Shown here piece after piece: positions 34,307 to 44,200 of a stretch of DNA of 64,000 nt; position 1 is the first letter of the stretch, and every line of letters begins with the position of its first letter. Under the pieces are notes generated by a model, which saw only the letters and a program-made list of their open reading frames with translations, did no database searches and was not told where the DNA came from. A program made the position numbers and the translations under genes. Origin of the DNA: Lactobacillus iners DSM 13335 (GTDB lineage: Bacteria > Bacillota > Bacilli > Lactobacillales > Lactobacillaceae); assembly GCF_000160875.1 (NCBI RefSeq), contig NZ_GG700802.1, positions 44,357 through 108,356 of the forward strand. The letters run 5' to 3'.

Positions 34307-35311
34307 TTGGAAAAGCAGCGTGATGTATTGTTAGACATCGAGCACTTACATACTGCATATAGATTACAGGGTAAGTTTTATGATGCAGCCGATGATATAA
34401 ATCTAACGTTAAAGCGAAACGAAATATTAGCTATAGTTGGAGAGTCTGGTTGCGGTAAAAGTACCATTGCTTCAAGTATTATTGGTTTGTATGATCATAA
34501 AAATACTAGAGTAACTGGCGATATTATGTACAATGAACTCAATTTATCTGATTTAAACGAAAGTTTATTTAATAAAATTCGTGGAAATAATATTGGTATG
34601 ATTTTTCAGGATCCACTTGCTTCATTGAATCCATTAATGAGAGTTGGTGATCAGGTTGCTGAAACTCTGTATTATCATACTAAATTAAATGAAAAAGCAC
34701 GATATGCAAGGGTTATTGAGTTATTTACTCAAGTAGGAATGCCTGAACCTGAGAAGATGTATCGTATGTATCCGCACGAACTATCAGGTGGTTTAAGACA
34801 ACGTGTAGTAATTGCTATTGCTATAGCATGTAAGCCAGAAATTATTATTGCTGATGAACCTACGACTGCTTTAGATGTTACTATCCAAGCACAGATTTTG
34901 GATTTGTTGAAAGATATTCAAAAGGAAATGCAAGCTGGCATTATTTTAATTACACACGATTTGGGTGTTGTTGCTGAAACCGCTGATCAGGTTGCAGTAA
35001 TGTACGCAGGTCAGGTAGTTGAAAAGGCAGATGTTAAAACTATTTTTGAGCATCCTTTGCATCCATATACACGATCACTTCTTAATTCAATGCCACAGGC
35101 TGACGATGAAAAAGAACAGTTACACGTAATCCAAGGTACAGTGCCATCTCTTAAAAATATGCCAAGAGAAGGGGATCGCTTTGCTTCTAGAATTCCATGG
35201 ATTCCTGCAAGCGAACATGAAGAAAATCCTGTAATTCATGAGGTTGAACCAGGACATTTTGTAAGGTGTACATGTTGGAAGAATTTCCATTTTCAAGATC
35301 AAAGTAAGTAG
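34307..35311 (+). CDS. oppD: Oligopeptide ABC transporter ATP-binding protein OppD
   Basis: 334 aa: Walker A GESGCGKST, Q-loop FQDPLASLNP, signature LSGGLRQR, Walker B IIADEPTTALDVT, H-loop THD and a C-terminal oligo_HPY region (HPYTRSLLNSMP...RCTCWKN) with Fe-S-type Cys spacing seen in OppD. I place the start at TTG 34307, 8 nt after GAGAGGAG. The earlier TTG 34289 lacks a site. Confidence 0.92.
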   Translation: MEKQRDVLLDIEHLHTAYRLQGKFYDAADDINLTLKRNEILAIVGESGCGKSTIASSIIGLYDHKNTRVTGDIMYNELNLSDLNESLFNKIRGNNIGMIFQDPLASLNPLMRVGDQVAETLYYHTKLNEKARYARVIELFTQVGMPEPEKMYRMYPHELSGGLRQRVVIAIAIACKPEIIIADEPTTALDVTIQAQILDLLKDIQKEMQAGIILITHDLGVVAETADQVAVMYAGQVVEKADVKTIFEHPLHPYTRSLLNSMPQADDEKEQLHVIQGTVPSLKNMPREGDRFASRIPWIPASEHEENPVIHEVEPGHFVRCTCWKNFHFQDQSK

Positions 35312-35320
35312 GAGATAATT

Positions 35321-36289
35321 ATGGCTGAGGAAATTATTCAAATAAAAGATTTAAAGGTCCATTATCCTATTCGTTCAGGTTTTTGGAATAGGATAACTGA
35401 CTATGTGCGTGCAGTAGACGGTGTTTCATTATCTATTAAGGAAGGTGAAACATACGGATTAATTGGTGAATCAGGTTCAGGAAAGTCTACTATAGGTAAA
35501 GTAATTGTTGGTGTAGAAGCAGCTACAGAAGGTCAAATCTTATATAAAGGCAAAGATATAACTAAGTCTAGAAATAGAAAAAAGCTTAATTATAATAAAG
35601 ATGTTCAGATGATTTTTCAGGATTCTATGTCTTCTCTTAATCCTAGAAAAAGAATTGAAGATATAATTGCTGAACCTATCAGAAATTTTGAAAATTTAAC
35701 AACTGACGAAGAACGTAAACGAGTTCAGGAATTGTTAGATATAGTTGGTATGCCAAGCGATGCTATTTATAAATTTCCACATGAATTTTCAGGTGGTCAA
35801 AGACAAAGAATTGGTGTTGCACGAGCAGTTGCCACTAAGCCACGTTTGATTGTTGCTGACGAGCCAACATCTGCCTTGGATTTATCAGTTCAAGCACAAG
35901 TATTAAACTTTATGAAACAAATTCAACAACAGTATAATATTGCTTATTTGTTTATTTCACACGATTTGGGTGTTGTTAAACATATGTCCGAAGATATTGC
36001 TATTATGCATCGTGGTCGATTTGTTGAAATTGGAAAGAGTGCTGATATTTATAATAATCCGCAGCATATATATACCAAGAGATTGTTGTCTGCTATTCCA
36101 ATTGTTGATGTTAATCGTCGTGAAGAACATAAGAGAATGCGTCAAAAGGTTGAAAAAGAATTTCAGGATAATCGTGATAAATGGTATGACAAGGATGGTC
36201 GTGTATATCCATTACAACAAATATCCGATCGTCACTTCGTTGCATTACCTAAAGATGCTATTAATAGCGAATTAGAGGGGGAAAAGTAA
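35321..36289 (+). CDS. oppF: Oligopeptide ABC transporter ATP-binding protein OppF
   Basis: 322 aa: Walker A GESGSGKST, FQDSMSSLNPRKRI, signature FSGGQRQR, Walker B IVADEPTSALDLS, and an oligo_HPY-type tail. Partner ATPase of OppD. TAGGAGA precedes the ATG. Confidence 0.92.
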   Translation: MAEEIIQIKDLKVHYPIRSGFWNRITDYVRAVDGVSLSIKEGETYGLIGESGSGKSTIGKVIVGVEAATEGQILYKGKDITKSRNRKKLNYNKDVQMIFQDSMSSLNPRKRIEDIIAEPIRNFENLTTDEERKRVQELLDIVGMPSDAIYKFPHEFSGGQRQRIGVARAVATKPRLIVADEPTSALDLSVQAQVLNFMKQIQQQYNIAYLFISHDLGVVKHMSEDIAIMHRGRFVEIGKSADIYNNPQHIYTKRLLSAIPIVDVNRREEHKRMRQKVEKEFQDNRDKWYDKDGRVYPLQQISDRHFVALPKDAINSELEGEK

Positions 36290-36290
36290 T

Positions 36291-37253
36291 ATGTGGAAGA
36301 CGGTTTTACGACGTATTTTGATTATGATCCCACAATTGATCGTATTGAGTTTATTGGTTTTCGTTTTAGCTAAGATGATGCCCGGTGATCCATTTTCTGG
36401 GCAGATAAATCCTAACCAAGACCCTAAGACAATAGCACATTTGAAACAAGAATTGGGATTAAATGATGCCCCATGGATACAGTATTGTAGATGGTTAGGT
36501 AATGTTATGCATGGCGACTTTGGTACATCATATATTCAACATGTTGCTGTTACTTCACTTATTTGGGATCGTGCTGTTAATACTTTCTGGTTATCAATTG
36601 TTACTGTTATTTTATCTTACTCTATTTCGATACCGCTAGGAATTATTGCTGGTCACCATCAAGATGAATGGCAAGATCAATCTATTCAGATTTTTAACTA
36701 TATTACTTTTGCAATTCCAGGATTTGTGTCGTTAATTTTGGGATTATGGTTATTTGGTTTTACGCTGGGTTGGTTCCCAATAGCAGGTTCTGTTGGTACA
36801 GATTGTGATTCTAGTGTATTTGCATACATTTGGAGTAGATTTTATCATTTGATATTACCAGCTATGTTATGTGCTATTTTATCTACTACTGGTACTGTTC
36901 AATATTTGAGAACTGGTATTGTTGATAATAAGGTTGAAGATTATGTTAGAACTGCACGTAGTAAGGGTGTTCCAGAAAAAGTTGTTTTTAACAAACATAT
37001 TTTGCGTAACTCCTTGTTGCCAATTGCAGCTTTTATGGGTAATACTATTACAGGGTTACTTGCTGGATCAGTAATTTTAGAAACAATCTTCTCATATCCT
37101 GGTATGGGTAAGTTGTTCTTGGATTCTATTTCGCAACGTGATTATACGACTTTGACTGCTTTAATTTTACTTTTTGGTGTTTTAACTTTAGTTGGTAATT
37201 TATTATCAGACATCATTATGAGTATTGTTGATCCACGTATTAGAATTAAGTAG
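36291..37253 (+). CDS. oppB: Oligopeptide ABC transporter permease OppB
   Basis: 320 aa, six helices: TM1 near the N-terminus (IMIPQLIVLSLLVFVLAKMM PGDP), then the BPD_transp_1 core with the EAA loop YVRTARSKGVPEKVV. One nt after oppF. Confidence 0.92.
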   Translation: MWKTVLRRILIMIPQLIVLSLLVFVLAKMMPGDPFSGQINPNQDPKTIAHLKQELGLNDAPWIQYCRWLGNVMHGDFGTSYIQHVAVTSLIWDRAVNTFWLSIVTVILSYSISIPLGIIAGHHQDEWQDQSIQIFNYITFAIPGFVSLILGLWLFGFTLGWFPIAGSVGTDCDSSVFAYIWSRFYHLILPAMLCAILSTTGTVQYLRTGIVDNKVEDYVRTARSKGVPEKVVFNKHILRNSLLPIAAFMGNTITGLLAGSVILETIFSYPGMGKLFLDSISQRDYTTLTALILLFGVLTLVGNLLSDIIMSIVDPRIRIK

Positions 37254-37267
37254 GGAGGTTGATATAA

Positions 37268-38197
37268 ATGTTTAGTAAGAAGAAAAAAGCTGATGTTCAA
37301 GCAACTGCTAATAATTCAACGCCAGACTTACCACCTTCCGCTATAAAGGTTGTTGCTAGAGAAATAATTAAAGATAAAATTTCATTGTTAGCATTTTTGG
37401 TAATTGCGTTAATTTTTGCCACGACTTTTATTGGCTCATTTGCTTTTAGTGTATTACATGTTGATGTTACTGATACTAATATTGCGGATGCATTTTATTC
37501 TTGGGGTCAGATGGGACATATATTAGGTACTGATGATGGTGGTAGAGATATTTTAAACCTACTTATAGTAGGTGGTAGAAATTCCATCATGATTGGTTTA
37601 TCAGTTACTTTTATTACAGAAGTAATTGGATTAGTAGTTGGTGTTATTTCAGGATATTATGGCGGTTTTATTGATGCTATAATTATGCGTATTATTGATT
37701 TTATTCAAATTTTGCCACAATTACCAATTATCATTGTTTTAGTTAGTGTAATTCCTAATTATAACTCAGTAATTTTAGTAGCATTGATTTCCCTTTTTGG
37801 TTGGACTGGAACTACTAGGTACTATAGAAGTTTTGTCTTATCTCAAAGTGGTCGTGAATATGTCCTTGCTTCTAAAACTTCAGGTTCAAGTGATTGGCAG
37901 ATTATGTTTCGTGAAGTTTTGCCTAATATTAGCTCAATGATTATTATTGATGTTGTTTTGGGAGTAGCTGGTAATATTGGTATTGAAACTGCATTATCAT
38001 TTATTGGATATGGATTGCCTAATTCTACACCATCTTTGGGTACTTTAATTGGATTTGCTCAGGATCCAGTTAATGTTACGACCCGATTATGGTTATGGAT
38101 GCCTGCCACTGTGGTTTTATTAGCATTATCATTATCATTTAATTATGTTGGTCGAGCATTGCAAAGAGCAGGAGATGCACGTCAACGTGAAAATTAA
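37268..38197 (+). CDS. oppC: Oligopeptide ABC transporter permease OppC
   Basis: 309 aa. A hydrophilic N-terminus, TM1 (LLAFLVIALIFATTFIGSF), the GTDDGGRDILN motif after TM1 and the EAA loop YVLASKTSGSSDWQIMFREVLP. Forms the channel with OppB. Confidence 0.92.
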   Translation: MFSKKKKADVQATANNSTPDLPPSAIKVVAREIIKDKISLLAFLVIALIFATTFIGSFAFSVLHVDVTDTNIADAFYSWGQMGHILGTDDGGRDILNLLIVGGRNSIMIGLSVTFITEVIGLVVGVISGYYGGFIDAIIMRIIDFIQILPQLPIIIVLVSVIPNYNSVILVALISLFGWTGTTRYYRSFVLSQSGREYVLASKTSGSSDWQIMFREVLPNISSMIIIDVVLGVAGNIGIETALSFIGYGLPNSTPSLGTLIGFAQDPVNVTTRLWLWMPATVVLLALSLSFNYVGRALQRAGDARQREN

Positions 38198-38199
38198 GC

Positions 38200-38234
38200 A
38201 AAAGAAGGAAAATGTGTATTTTCCTTCTTTTTTT
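38200..38234 (+). terminator. Terminator between oppC and oppA
   Basis: AAGAAGGAAAA / TTTTCCTTCTT stem and T run. oppA therefore has its own transcription unit, or receives only read-through. Confidence 0.85.
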
Positions 38235-38579
38235 ATGCTCAATTAAATTGAATATGGTGTTAATAATAAGTAATTTCATTTTATGGATAACTACTTAAAA
38301 AAGATGATTATAAGATAAGATTTTTAAATCGTACTGCAACAAAGTAAAAAAATAAAAAATATGATAAATTAATTTGTTCATAAAAGATTATATAACAAAT
38401 AGTAAGTACTATTTGTGCCAATTAAGTATGATAAATTATGAAAAAGTTTAATGTGCAAATCAGATGCGAATCTCGTTAGTTGCTTAAAATTAGATACATG
38501 TATAGCAATATTTAAGTTAAATTGCTATAAGACAATTTAACAAAAATTAAATAAAATATAAAAAATTTACAAAAAAATA
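38235..38579. other. Gene-free AT-rich intergenic region with two inverted repeats
   Basis: No ORF of note. Two dyads stand out: 38396-38415 (CAAATAGTA-AG-TACTATTTG, perfect) and 38501-38529 (TATAGCAAT, 11-nt spacer, ATTGCTATA, perfect). They lie 50-210 bp upstream of the oppA promoter and are candidate regulator-binding sites. Confidence 0.5.
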
Positions 38580-38608
38580 TTGCAAGGTTAAGTAGTAGAT
38601 GTTATCAT
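38580..38608 (+). promoter_or_regulatory. Promoter of oppA
   Basis: TTGCAA (38580-38585), 17-nt spacer, TATCAT (38603-38608). Confidence 0.6.
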
Positions 38609-38651
38609 CTAATTAATAACTACGAAAATATCTATTGGGGGTAAATAATTT

Positions 38652-40403
38652 ATGAAAAAATTTAGATTATTAAGTAGCTTAGCACTGTTATCTGGTGTGG
38701 CTTTAACAATGACTGCGTGTGGCGGCAAGTCTGATAATGCCAATGTTTCTACTAAGGCATTTAAGAGTGCTGTTCCTAAGAAAGAAGTTAAAAAAGGTGG
38801 AACATTGCGTCGGGCATTAACTACCAATACACCATTTACTGGAGTCTTCTCAAATGAACTTGCAGATACTCAAGATGATTCTGATGTTATGAGTCCTGCA
38901 AATGAATCCTTGTTTGATTTTGATGACTCATATGGATATAATGACGAAGGTCCTGCAACCATTAAAATGGATGTAAAGAAAAAGACTGTTACAGTTAAAA
39001 TTAAAAAGGGTGTTAAGTGGTCTGACGGTAAGCAAGTATGTGCTAAAGACTATGAATATGCTTATGAAATTATTGCAAACAAAGATACACAAACATCTAG
39101 ATATACTGAATCTTTACAAGCTCTTAAGGGATTATCAGAATATCATGATGGTAAAGCTAAGACTATTTCAGGTATTGAAATGCCTGATGGTGAAAAAGGC
39201 TTGACAGTAGTTTTACATTATAAAGAAATGAAACCTGGTATGCGTCAATCAGGTAATGGATTTATATGGGAAAGTGCTGTACCATATCATTATTTAAAGG
39301 ATGTTCCATTTAAGAAACTTAAGGAAAGTGATAAAATCAGAAAGAATCCTATTTTCTTTGGACCTTATAAGTTTAGTAAGATAGTACGTGGACAATCTGC
39401 TACATTTGTTAGAAATCCATATTACTGGCGTGGTAAGCCTAACTTTGACAAAGTTGTAATCCAAGTGCTTAACCCTAATAACTCTTCACAAGCTCTTAAG
39501 TCACACAAGTTTGACATCATTGGTGTTCGTAATTCTCAATGGAAAGAAGTAAAGAATACTAAGGGAGTAAACTTTGTAGGAAACGTTGGATTAGGTTATT
39601 CTTATGTTGGATTTAAAGTAGGTAAATGGAGTGCCAAGAAGGGTAAGAACATAATGAACCCTAAGGCTAAGATGAATAATAAAGCACTTCGTCAAGCCAT
39701 TGCTTATGGTATGAATATTGCACCAGTTTATAAGAGATATACTAATGGATTAACTTTCCAAATTCCAACATTGATACCTAAGCAATTTGGTGCATTCTAT
39801 AATGGATCAGTTAAGCCATATACTCAAGATTTCAAGAAGGCTAACAAGCTTTTGGATGATGCAGGATACAAGAAGAAAGGTAAATGGCGTGTACAACCTA
39901 ATGGCAAGCCATTAGTAATTCACTTTGCCGCAATGTCTGGTTCTGCAATTCAGGAACCTATTATTCAAAACTACTTGAAACAATGGCATAAGCTTGGATT
40001 GAACGTTAAATTGGCTGGCGGTCGTTTAATGGAAATGAACTCATTCTATGACAAAGTTATGCACGATGATCCTAGTGTTGATATGTTTATGGCTGCATGG
40101 GGCTTATCTAGTGAACCTTCACCAAATGACTTGTATAATGAAAAAGCACCTTACAACTTCACAAGATTTGTAACTAAGAAGAACTCAGAGTTACTTAAAG
40201 CTATTGATTCTACTAAGGCATTCAATAAGAAATATCGTATAGCTAAATTCCATGAATGGCAAAAATACATGGCTGATGAATTATATGTATTACCAGTAGC
40301 TAACAATTGGTCTATTACTGCAGTCAACTCTAAGATTAGTGGATACGATGCAAGTCCTTCAGCTAGTTGTAAATTCTGGATGAATTGTGGATTTATTAAA
40401 TAG
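38652..40403 (+). CDS. oppA: Oligopeptide-binding lipoprotein OppA
   Basis: 583 aa. Signal peptide with lipobox TMTACGG (Cys ~24), then an SBP_bac_5 domain: YGYNDEGPATIKMDVKKKT, GVKWSDGKQVCAKDYEYAYE, NPYYWRGKPNFDKVVIQV, TEFNPYDLY-type SEPSPNDLYNEKAPYNFTRF. Captures peptides for OppBCDF. Separated from the rest by a terminator and its own promoter, so the binding protein can be made in excess. GGGGGT precedes the ATG. Confidence 0.93.
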   Translation: MKKFRLLSSLALLSGVALTMTACGGKSDNANVSTKAFKSAVPKKEVKKGGTLRRALTTNTPFTGVFSNELADTQDDSDVMSPANESLFDFDDSYGYNDEGPATIKMDVKKKTVTVKIKKGVKWSDGKQVCAKDYEYAYEIIANKDTQTSRYTESLQALKGLSEYHDGKAKTISGIEMPDGEKGLTVVLHYKEMKPGMRQSGNGFIWESAVPYHYLKDVPFKKLKESDKIRKNPIFFGPYKFSKIVRGQSATFVRNPYYWRGKPNFDKVVIQVLNPNNSSQALKSHKFDIIGVRNSQWKEVKNTKGVNFVGNVGLGYSYVGFKVGKWSAKKGKNIMNPKAKMNNKALRQAIAYGMNIAPVYKRYTNGLTFQIPTLIPKQFGAFYNGSVKPYTQDFKKANKLLDDAGYKKKGKWRVQPNGKPLVIHFAAMSGSAIQEPIIQNYLKQWHKLGLNVKLAGGRLMEMNSFYDKVMHDDPSVDMFMAAWGLSSEPSPNDLYNEKAPYNFTRFVTKKNSELLKAIDSTKAFNKKYRIAKFHEWQKYMADELYVLPVANNWSITAVNSKISGYDASPSASCKFWMNCGFIK

Positions 40404-40429
40404 TTTACCTAAAAATAAATTTGTTAATA

Positions 40430-40466
40430 AAAAGTTTGATTTCTATATAGTGATCAAACTTTTTTA
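40430..40466 (+). terminator. Terminator of oppA
   Basis: AAAGTTTGAT / ATCAAACTTT stem around TTCTATATAGTG, then a T run. Confidence 0.8.
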
Positions 40467-40537
40467 TTTGCTTTAGTGAACCTTTTATTTGCTTTAAAAA
40501 ATAGGTATAATTAGTTAGTTATAGGAAGGAATAATTC

Positions 40538-41215
40538 ATGGTTTCAGAATCTTTTAAAAATGAATTGCAAGAAAAATATCAAATAAAATTTAATAATGAA
40601 CAACTTTTGGAGCAGGCACTGACACATTCATCTTATTCTAACGAACATCAAGGATGTAAAAATTATGAAAAATTAGAATTTTTGGGTGATGCAGTACTTG
40701 AATTAGCGATATCGGATTATTTATATAGACATTTTCCTAATATGAATGAGGGAGAATTAACAAGAATGCGTTCCAATATTGTACGTACGGAGGGTTTTTC
40801 ACAATTTGCTACTGAGTGTGGTTTTTCTAGAGAAGTAAAATTAGGCAAGGGCGAAGAGAAATCTGGTTCACGTACTAGACATACTTTATTAGAAGATGTT
40901 TTTGAAGCATTTAATGGTGCTTTATTTTTAGATCAAGGCATGCCTGCAGTACAACACTTTTTACATTTAACTGTTTATCCTTTAATTGCCGAGGGTGATT
41001 TTGATTCATCTCGAGATTATAAAACTGAATTACAAGAAAAATTACAAGTTAATGGAGCAATTGATATTCAGTATAAAGTGATTGATTCAGATGAAGCACA
41101 GCCCCGATTTACGGTTCAGCTTATAGTAGCTGGTGAGAATATTTCGCAAGGTATTGGACGTAGTAAAAAAGCCGCTGAACAAGTTGCAGCTTCTGTTGCT
41201 TTGAAAAATATTTAG
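40538..41215 (+). CDS. rnc: Ribonuclease III
   Basis: 225 aa, cleaves double-stranded RNA (rRNA precursors). Catalytic domain with NYEKLEFLGDAVLELAISDYL and the second acidic site LLEDVFEAFNGAL; C-terminal dsRNA-binding domain (YKTELQEKLQ...GIGRSKKAAEQVAA). AGGAAGGA precedes the ATG. Starts the rnc-smc-ftsY block. Confidence 0.95.
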   Translation: MVSESFKNELQEKYQIKFNNEQLLEQALTHSSYSNEHQGCKNYEKLEFLGDAVLELAISDYLYRHFPNMNEGELTRMRSNIVRTEGFSQFATECGFSREVKLGKGEEKSGSRTRHTLLEDVFEAFNGALFLDQGMPAVQHFLHLTVYPLIAEGDFDSSRDYKTELQEKLQVNGAIDIQYKVIDSDEAQPRFTVQLIVAGENISQGIGRSKKAAEQVAASVALKNI

Positions 41216-41237
41216 ATTTGTAAGAAAAGGTGAAATT

Positions 41238-44200
41238 GTGCCATTAAAACAATTAGTCTTAAATGGTTTTAAATCATTTGCAGATAAAACAACGATTAAT
41301 TTTAATAAGGGAATCACAGGGATAGTTGGCCCCAATGGTAGTGGTAAAAGCAATGTTACCGAAGCAATTAGATGGGTAATGGGAGAAAACTCTGCCAAAG
41401 CATTACGTGGTGAAAATATGCGTGATATTATTTTTGCTGGTAGTGAATTTAGAGGACCATTGAATAAAGCTGAAGTTTGTCTTATTTTTGACAATCACGA
41501 TCGACAATTACATCTTGATTCTGATAAAGTAGCAATAATGCGTCGTATTTTGAGATCAGGTGATAGTGAATATTTTATTAATAATCAGTCAGTTCGTTTG
41601 AAAGATATCAGAACTTTATTTGTTGACTCTGGATTATCACAAAATAGTTTGGCCATTATTTCGCAAGGTAAAGTTGATCAAATTTTAAATTCTCAGGCAG
41701 AAGATAGAAGATATATTTTTGAAGAAGCAGCTGGTGTTTTGCATTTTAAGCAACAAAAATTAGTTGCTTTAAAAAAATTAGATGAAACTAATAACAATTT
41801 GATTAGAATTAATGATTTGGTTAAGGAGCTAAAAGCGAGAGTCGAGCCATTATCTGAAGAAAGTTCATTAGCTAAGCAATATAAATTTGAAAAGAAACAA
41901 CTTGATCGAAAGTTGAAACAATTACTTGCATTAGAAATTGAATCACTGGTGTTAGAAAAAAAAGAAATAGGTAGCAAATTATCTGATAGTAAAACAAATT
42001 TAGATCGTATAGATGAAGAAGTAAGTAGATCTCAAAAGGATTTAGAAGCTAAAAAGAAAAAATCTAAATTATTACATGAACAAAAAGATGATCATCAGAG
42101 TGCTTTACTACATATTACACAGGAGATAGCTCAATTAAGTACTGAATTGCAAATACAAAAGCAAAGTTTTGAATATGATGCTGCGACTGCTAAAGAATTT
42201 GAGCAACAACACCAAGAATTAATTGTTAGAAAAAATAAATTACAGCAAATTGTAATTAGTCAGCAAAATGATTTAGCTCAAGTTACTAATAATGCTCAAC
42301 AGTTAGCAGATTTTAAGAAAAAATTAGGCTCAAAATTAAATATAACTCCTAACGAATTGAATCGCAATTTGGAGCTGGTTCGATCTGACTATATTCAGAC
42401 TTTGCAAGATCAGACTACTAACAATAATCAGCAGGTGTTTTTAAAAAATGAGATACAAAGATTAACTAGAGCTGAAGATAGTCAAGTAGTTTCATTGTCT
42501 GAGCAAGTTCAGCAAAGTTCAGTAAAATTACACCAATTATTACAAGATAAGAAAAATTTAATGCAGCAACATGAAGAATTAGCCGCTAAAAATAATCAGA
42601 AAACTAAAGAATATAACCTTATTTCCCAACATGGACAAAAACTTCAGGAGCAAATCAATCATCTTCAGAACATCTTATCGCAAAAGCAAGCACAAATTGA
42701 CGGGTTAAAGAAATTACAACAACGTCATGATGGTTACTATACAGGAGTTAAATTTATTTTAAATAATATGAATAAATTTGCTGGTGCAGTAGGTGTAGTA
42801 GGTGATTTGCTTAACTTTTCTCCTAAATTGGAAGCTGCATTGATTACGTCTTTGGGTTCAGGAGTACAAAGTGTAGTTACTATTGATAAAAATAGTGCTA
42901 AAGATGCTGTTGAATTATTAAAAAAATATCGTGCTGGTAGAGTAACTTTTTTACCTTTAGGTGGGTTGCGAAAAAATAAGATTCCTGATTCAACACTCAG
43001 AGTTATTAAATCGATGGATAAAGTTTTGGGTGTTGCAGAAGAACTGGTTACACCAACAATTGATAAGGATATTAGTGAAGTTATAAATTATTTACTAGGT
43101 AATGTTATTATTGTCGAAGATATGCAGACAGCATTGCAAGTGCAATCAAAAACTGGGGGATATTATCGAATTGTTACTTTAGATGGCGATATCATTAGCC
43201 CGGGTGGTAGTATTACGGGTGGTATACGCAATCAACGTACGAATTCTCCGTTGCAAATTAATTTACAAATTGCAGAATTGGAAGATAAAGTTGGTGTCGA
43301 TTTGCAAAAGATGAAGTCTTTACGACAAGAATTAAGCCAATTGAATGATAAGATTCATCAGTTTGATATAACTATTCAAAAATATCAACGCCAATTATTG
43401 ACACTTGAGAGTGAATTTAATAAGAGTAATTTAGACTATCAAGGGCAAAAAAAGGAAAATGATAGATTAAATCAGTTACTTTTGTTACAAACAAATGCTC
43501 AAAAGCAGAAACAAAGTGATATCGAAAAAATCAAAGGCCAGCTGGTTGAACAAGAAACATTGCAAAAAGTTATAGCAGACAAGCTTGTTAGTCAGAAGTC
43601 AAAAATGGAATCATTAAAGCGTGAGATAACGCAATTTGATAATGATCGCCAACATTTACAGGCTGAATTAGCTGACAATAGTTCTAAATTAGCTGTTGCT
43701 AACAACAAATGTGCTAACTTACAAGAACAGATTAAACAGAATCAGGAACAAGCATTGCTAGTTGAAAAGCAATTGCAATCTTTAGCAATTAAAATGCATG
43801 ATTTAGATGCTAAAAAAAATAATACGCAAAATGAAGAAACTTTGAACCAAAAGATTGCGATGAAAAAGTCCAGTCAAGAAAAATTAACTGCTGATTTAAC
43901 TGAATTAAATACACAATTAGGTAAGATAGATGCTGAATTAAATCAGTTAGAGTCGCGGGCTTCTAGAGATTATGAATTAAGAAAAAATCTTGCTGATAAT
44001 CACAAAAAATTATCTATTGATATTACCAAACTTTCTGATAGTATCAGACATAAATTAGATATTTTATCTCAGGATTATGATATTAGTTATGAAGCTGCTT
44101 TAGATATGGTTGAAGGTGAACATAACTTGCAAAAGCAGCAAGATTTAGCAAAAGATGTAAAATTGCACAAAATGTCTATTGCTGAAATAGGTCCTGTTAA

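Noticed and set aside
38235..38650. Riboswitch or small gene upstream of oppA
   Set aside because: No riboswitch consensus (purine, TPP, lysine, T-box) and no credible ORF; only promoter and dyads are visible.
41693..41977. Minus-strand ORF inside smc, and similar long antisense frames (for example 61823-62377)
   Set aside because: They are shadows of well-conserved genes on the other strand, without ribosome binding sites or family signatures.
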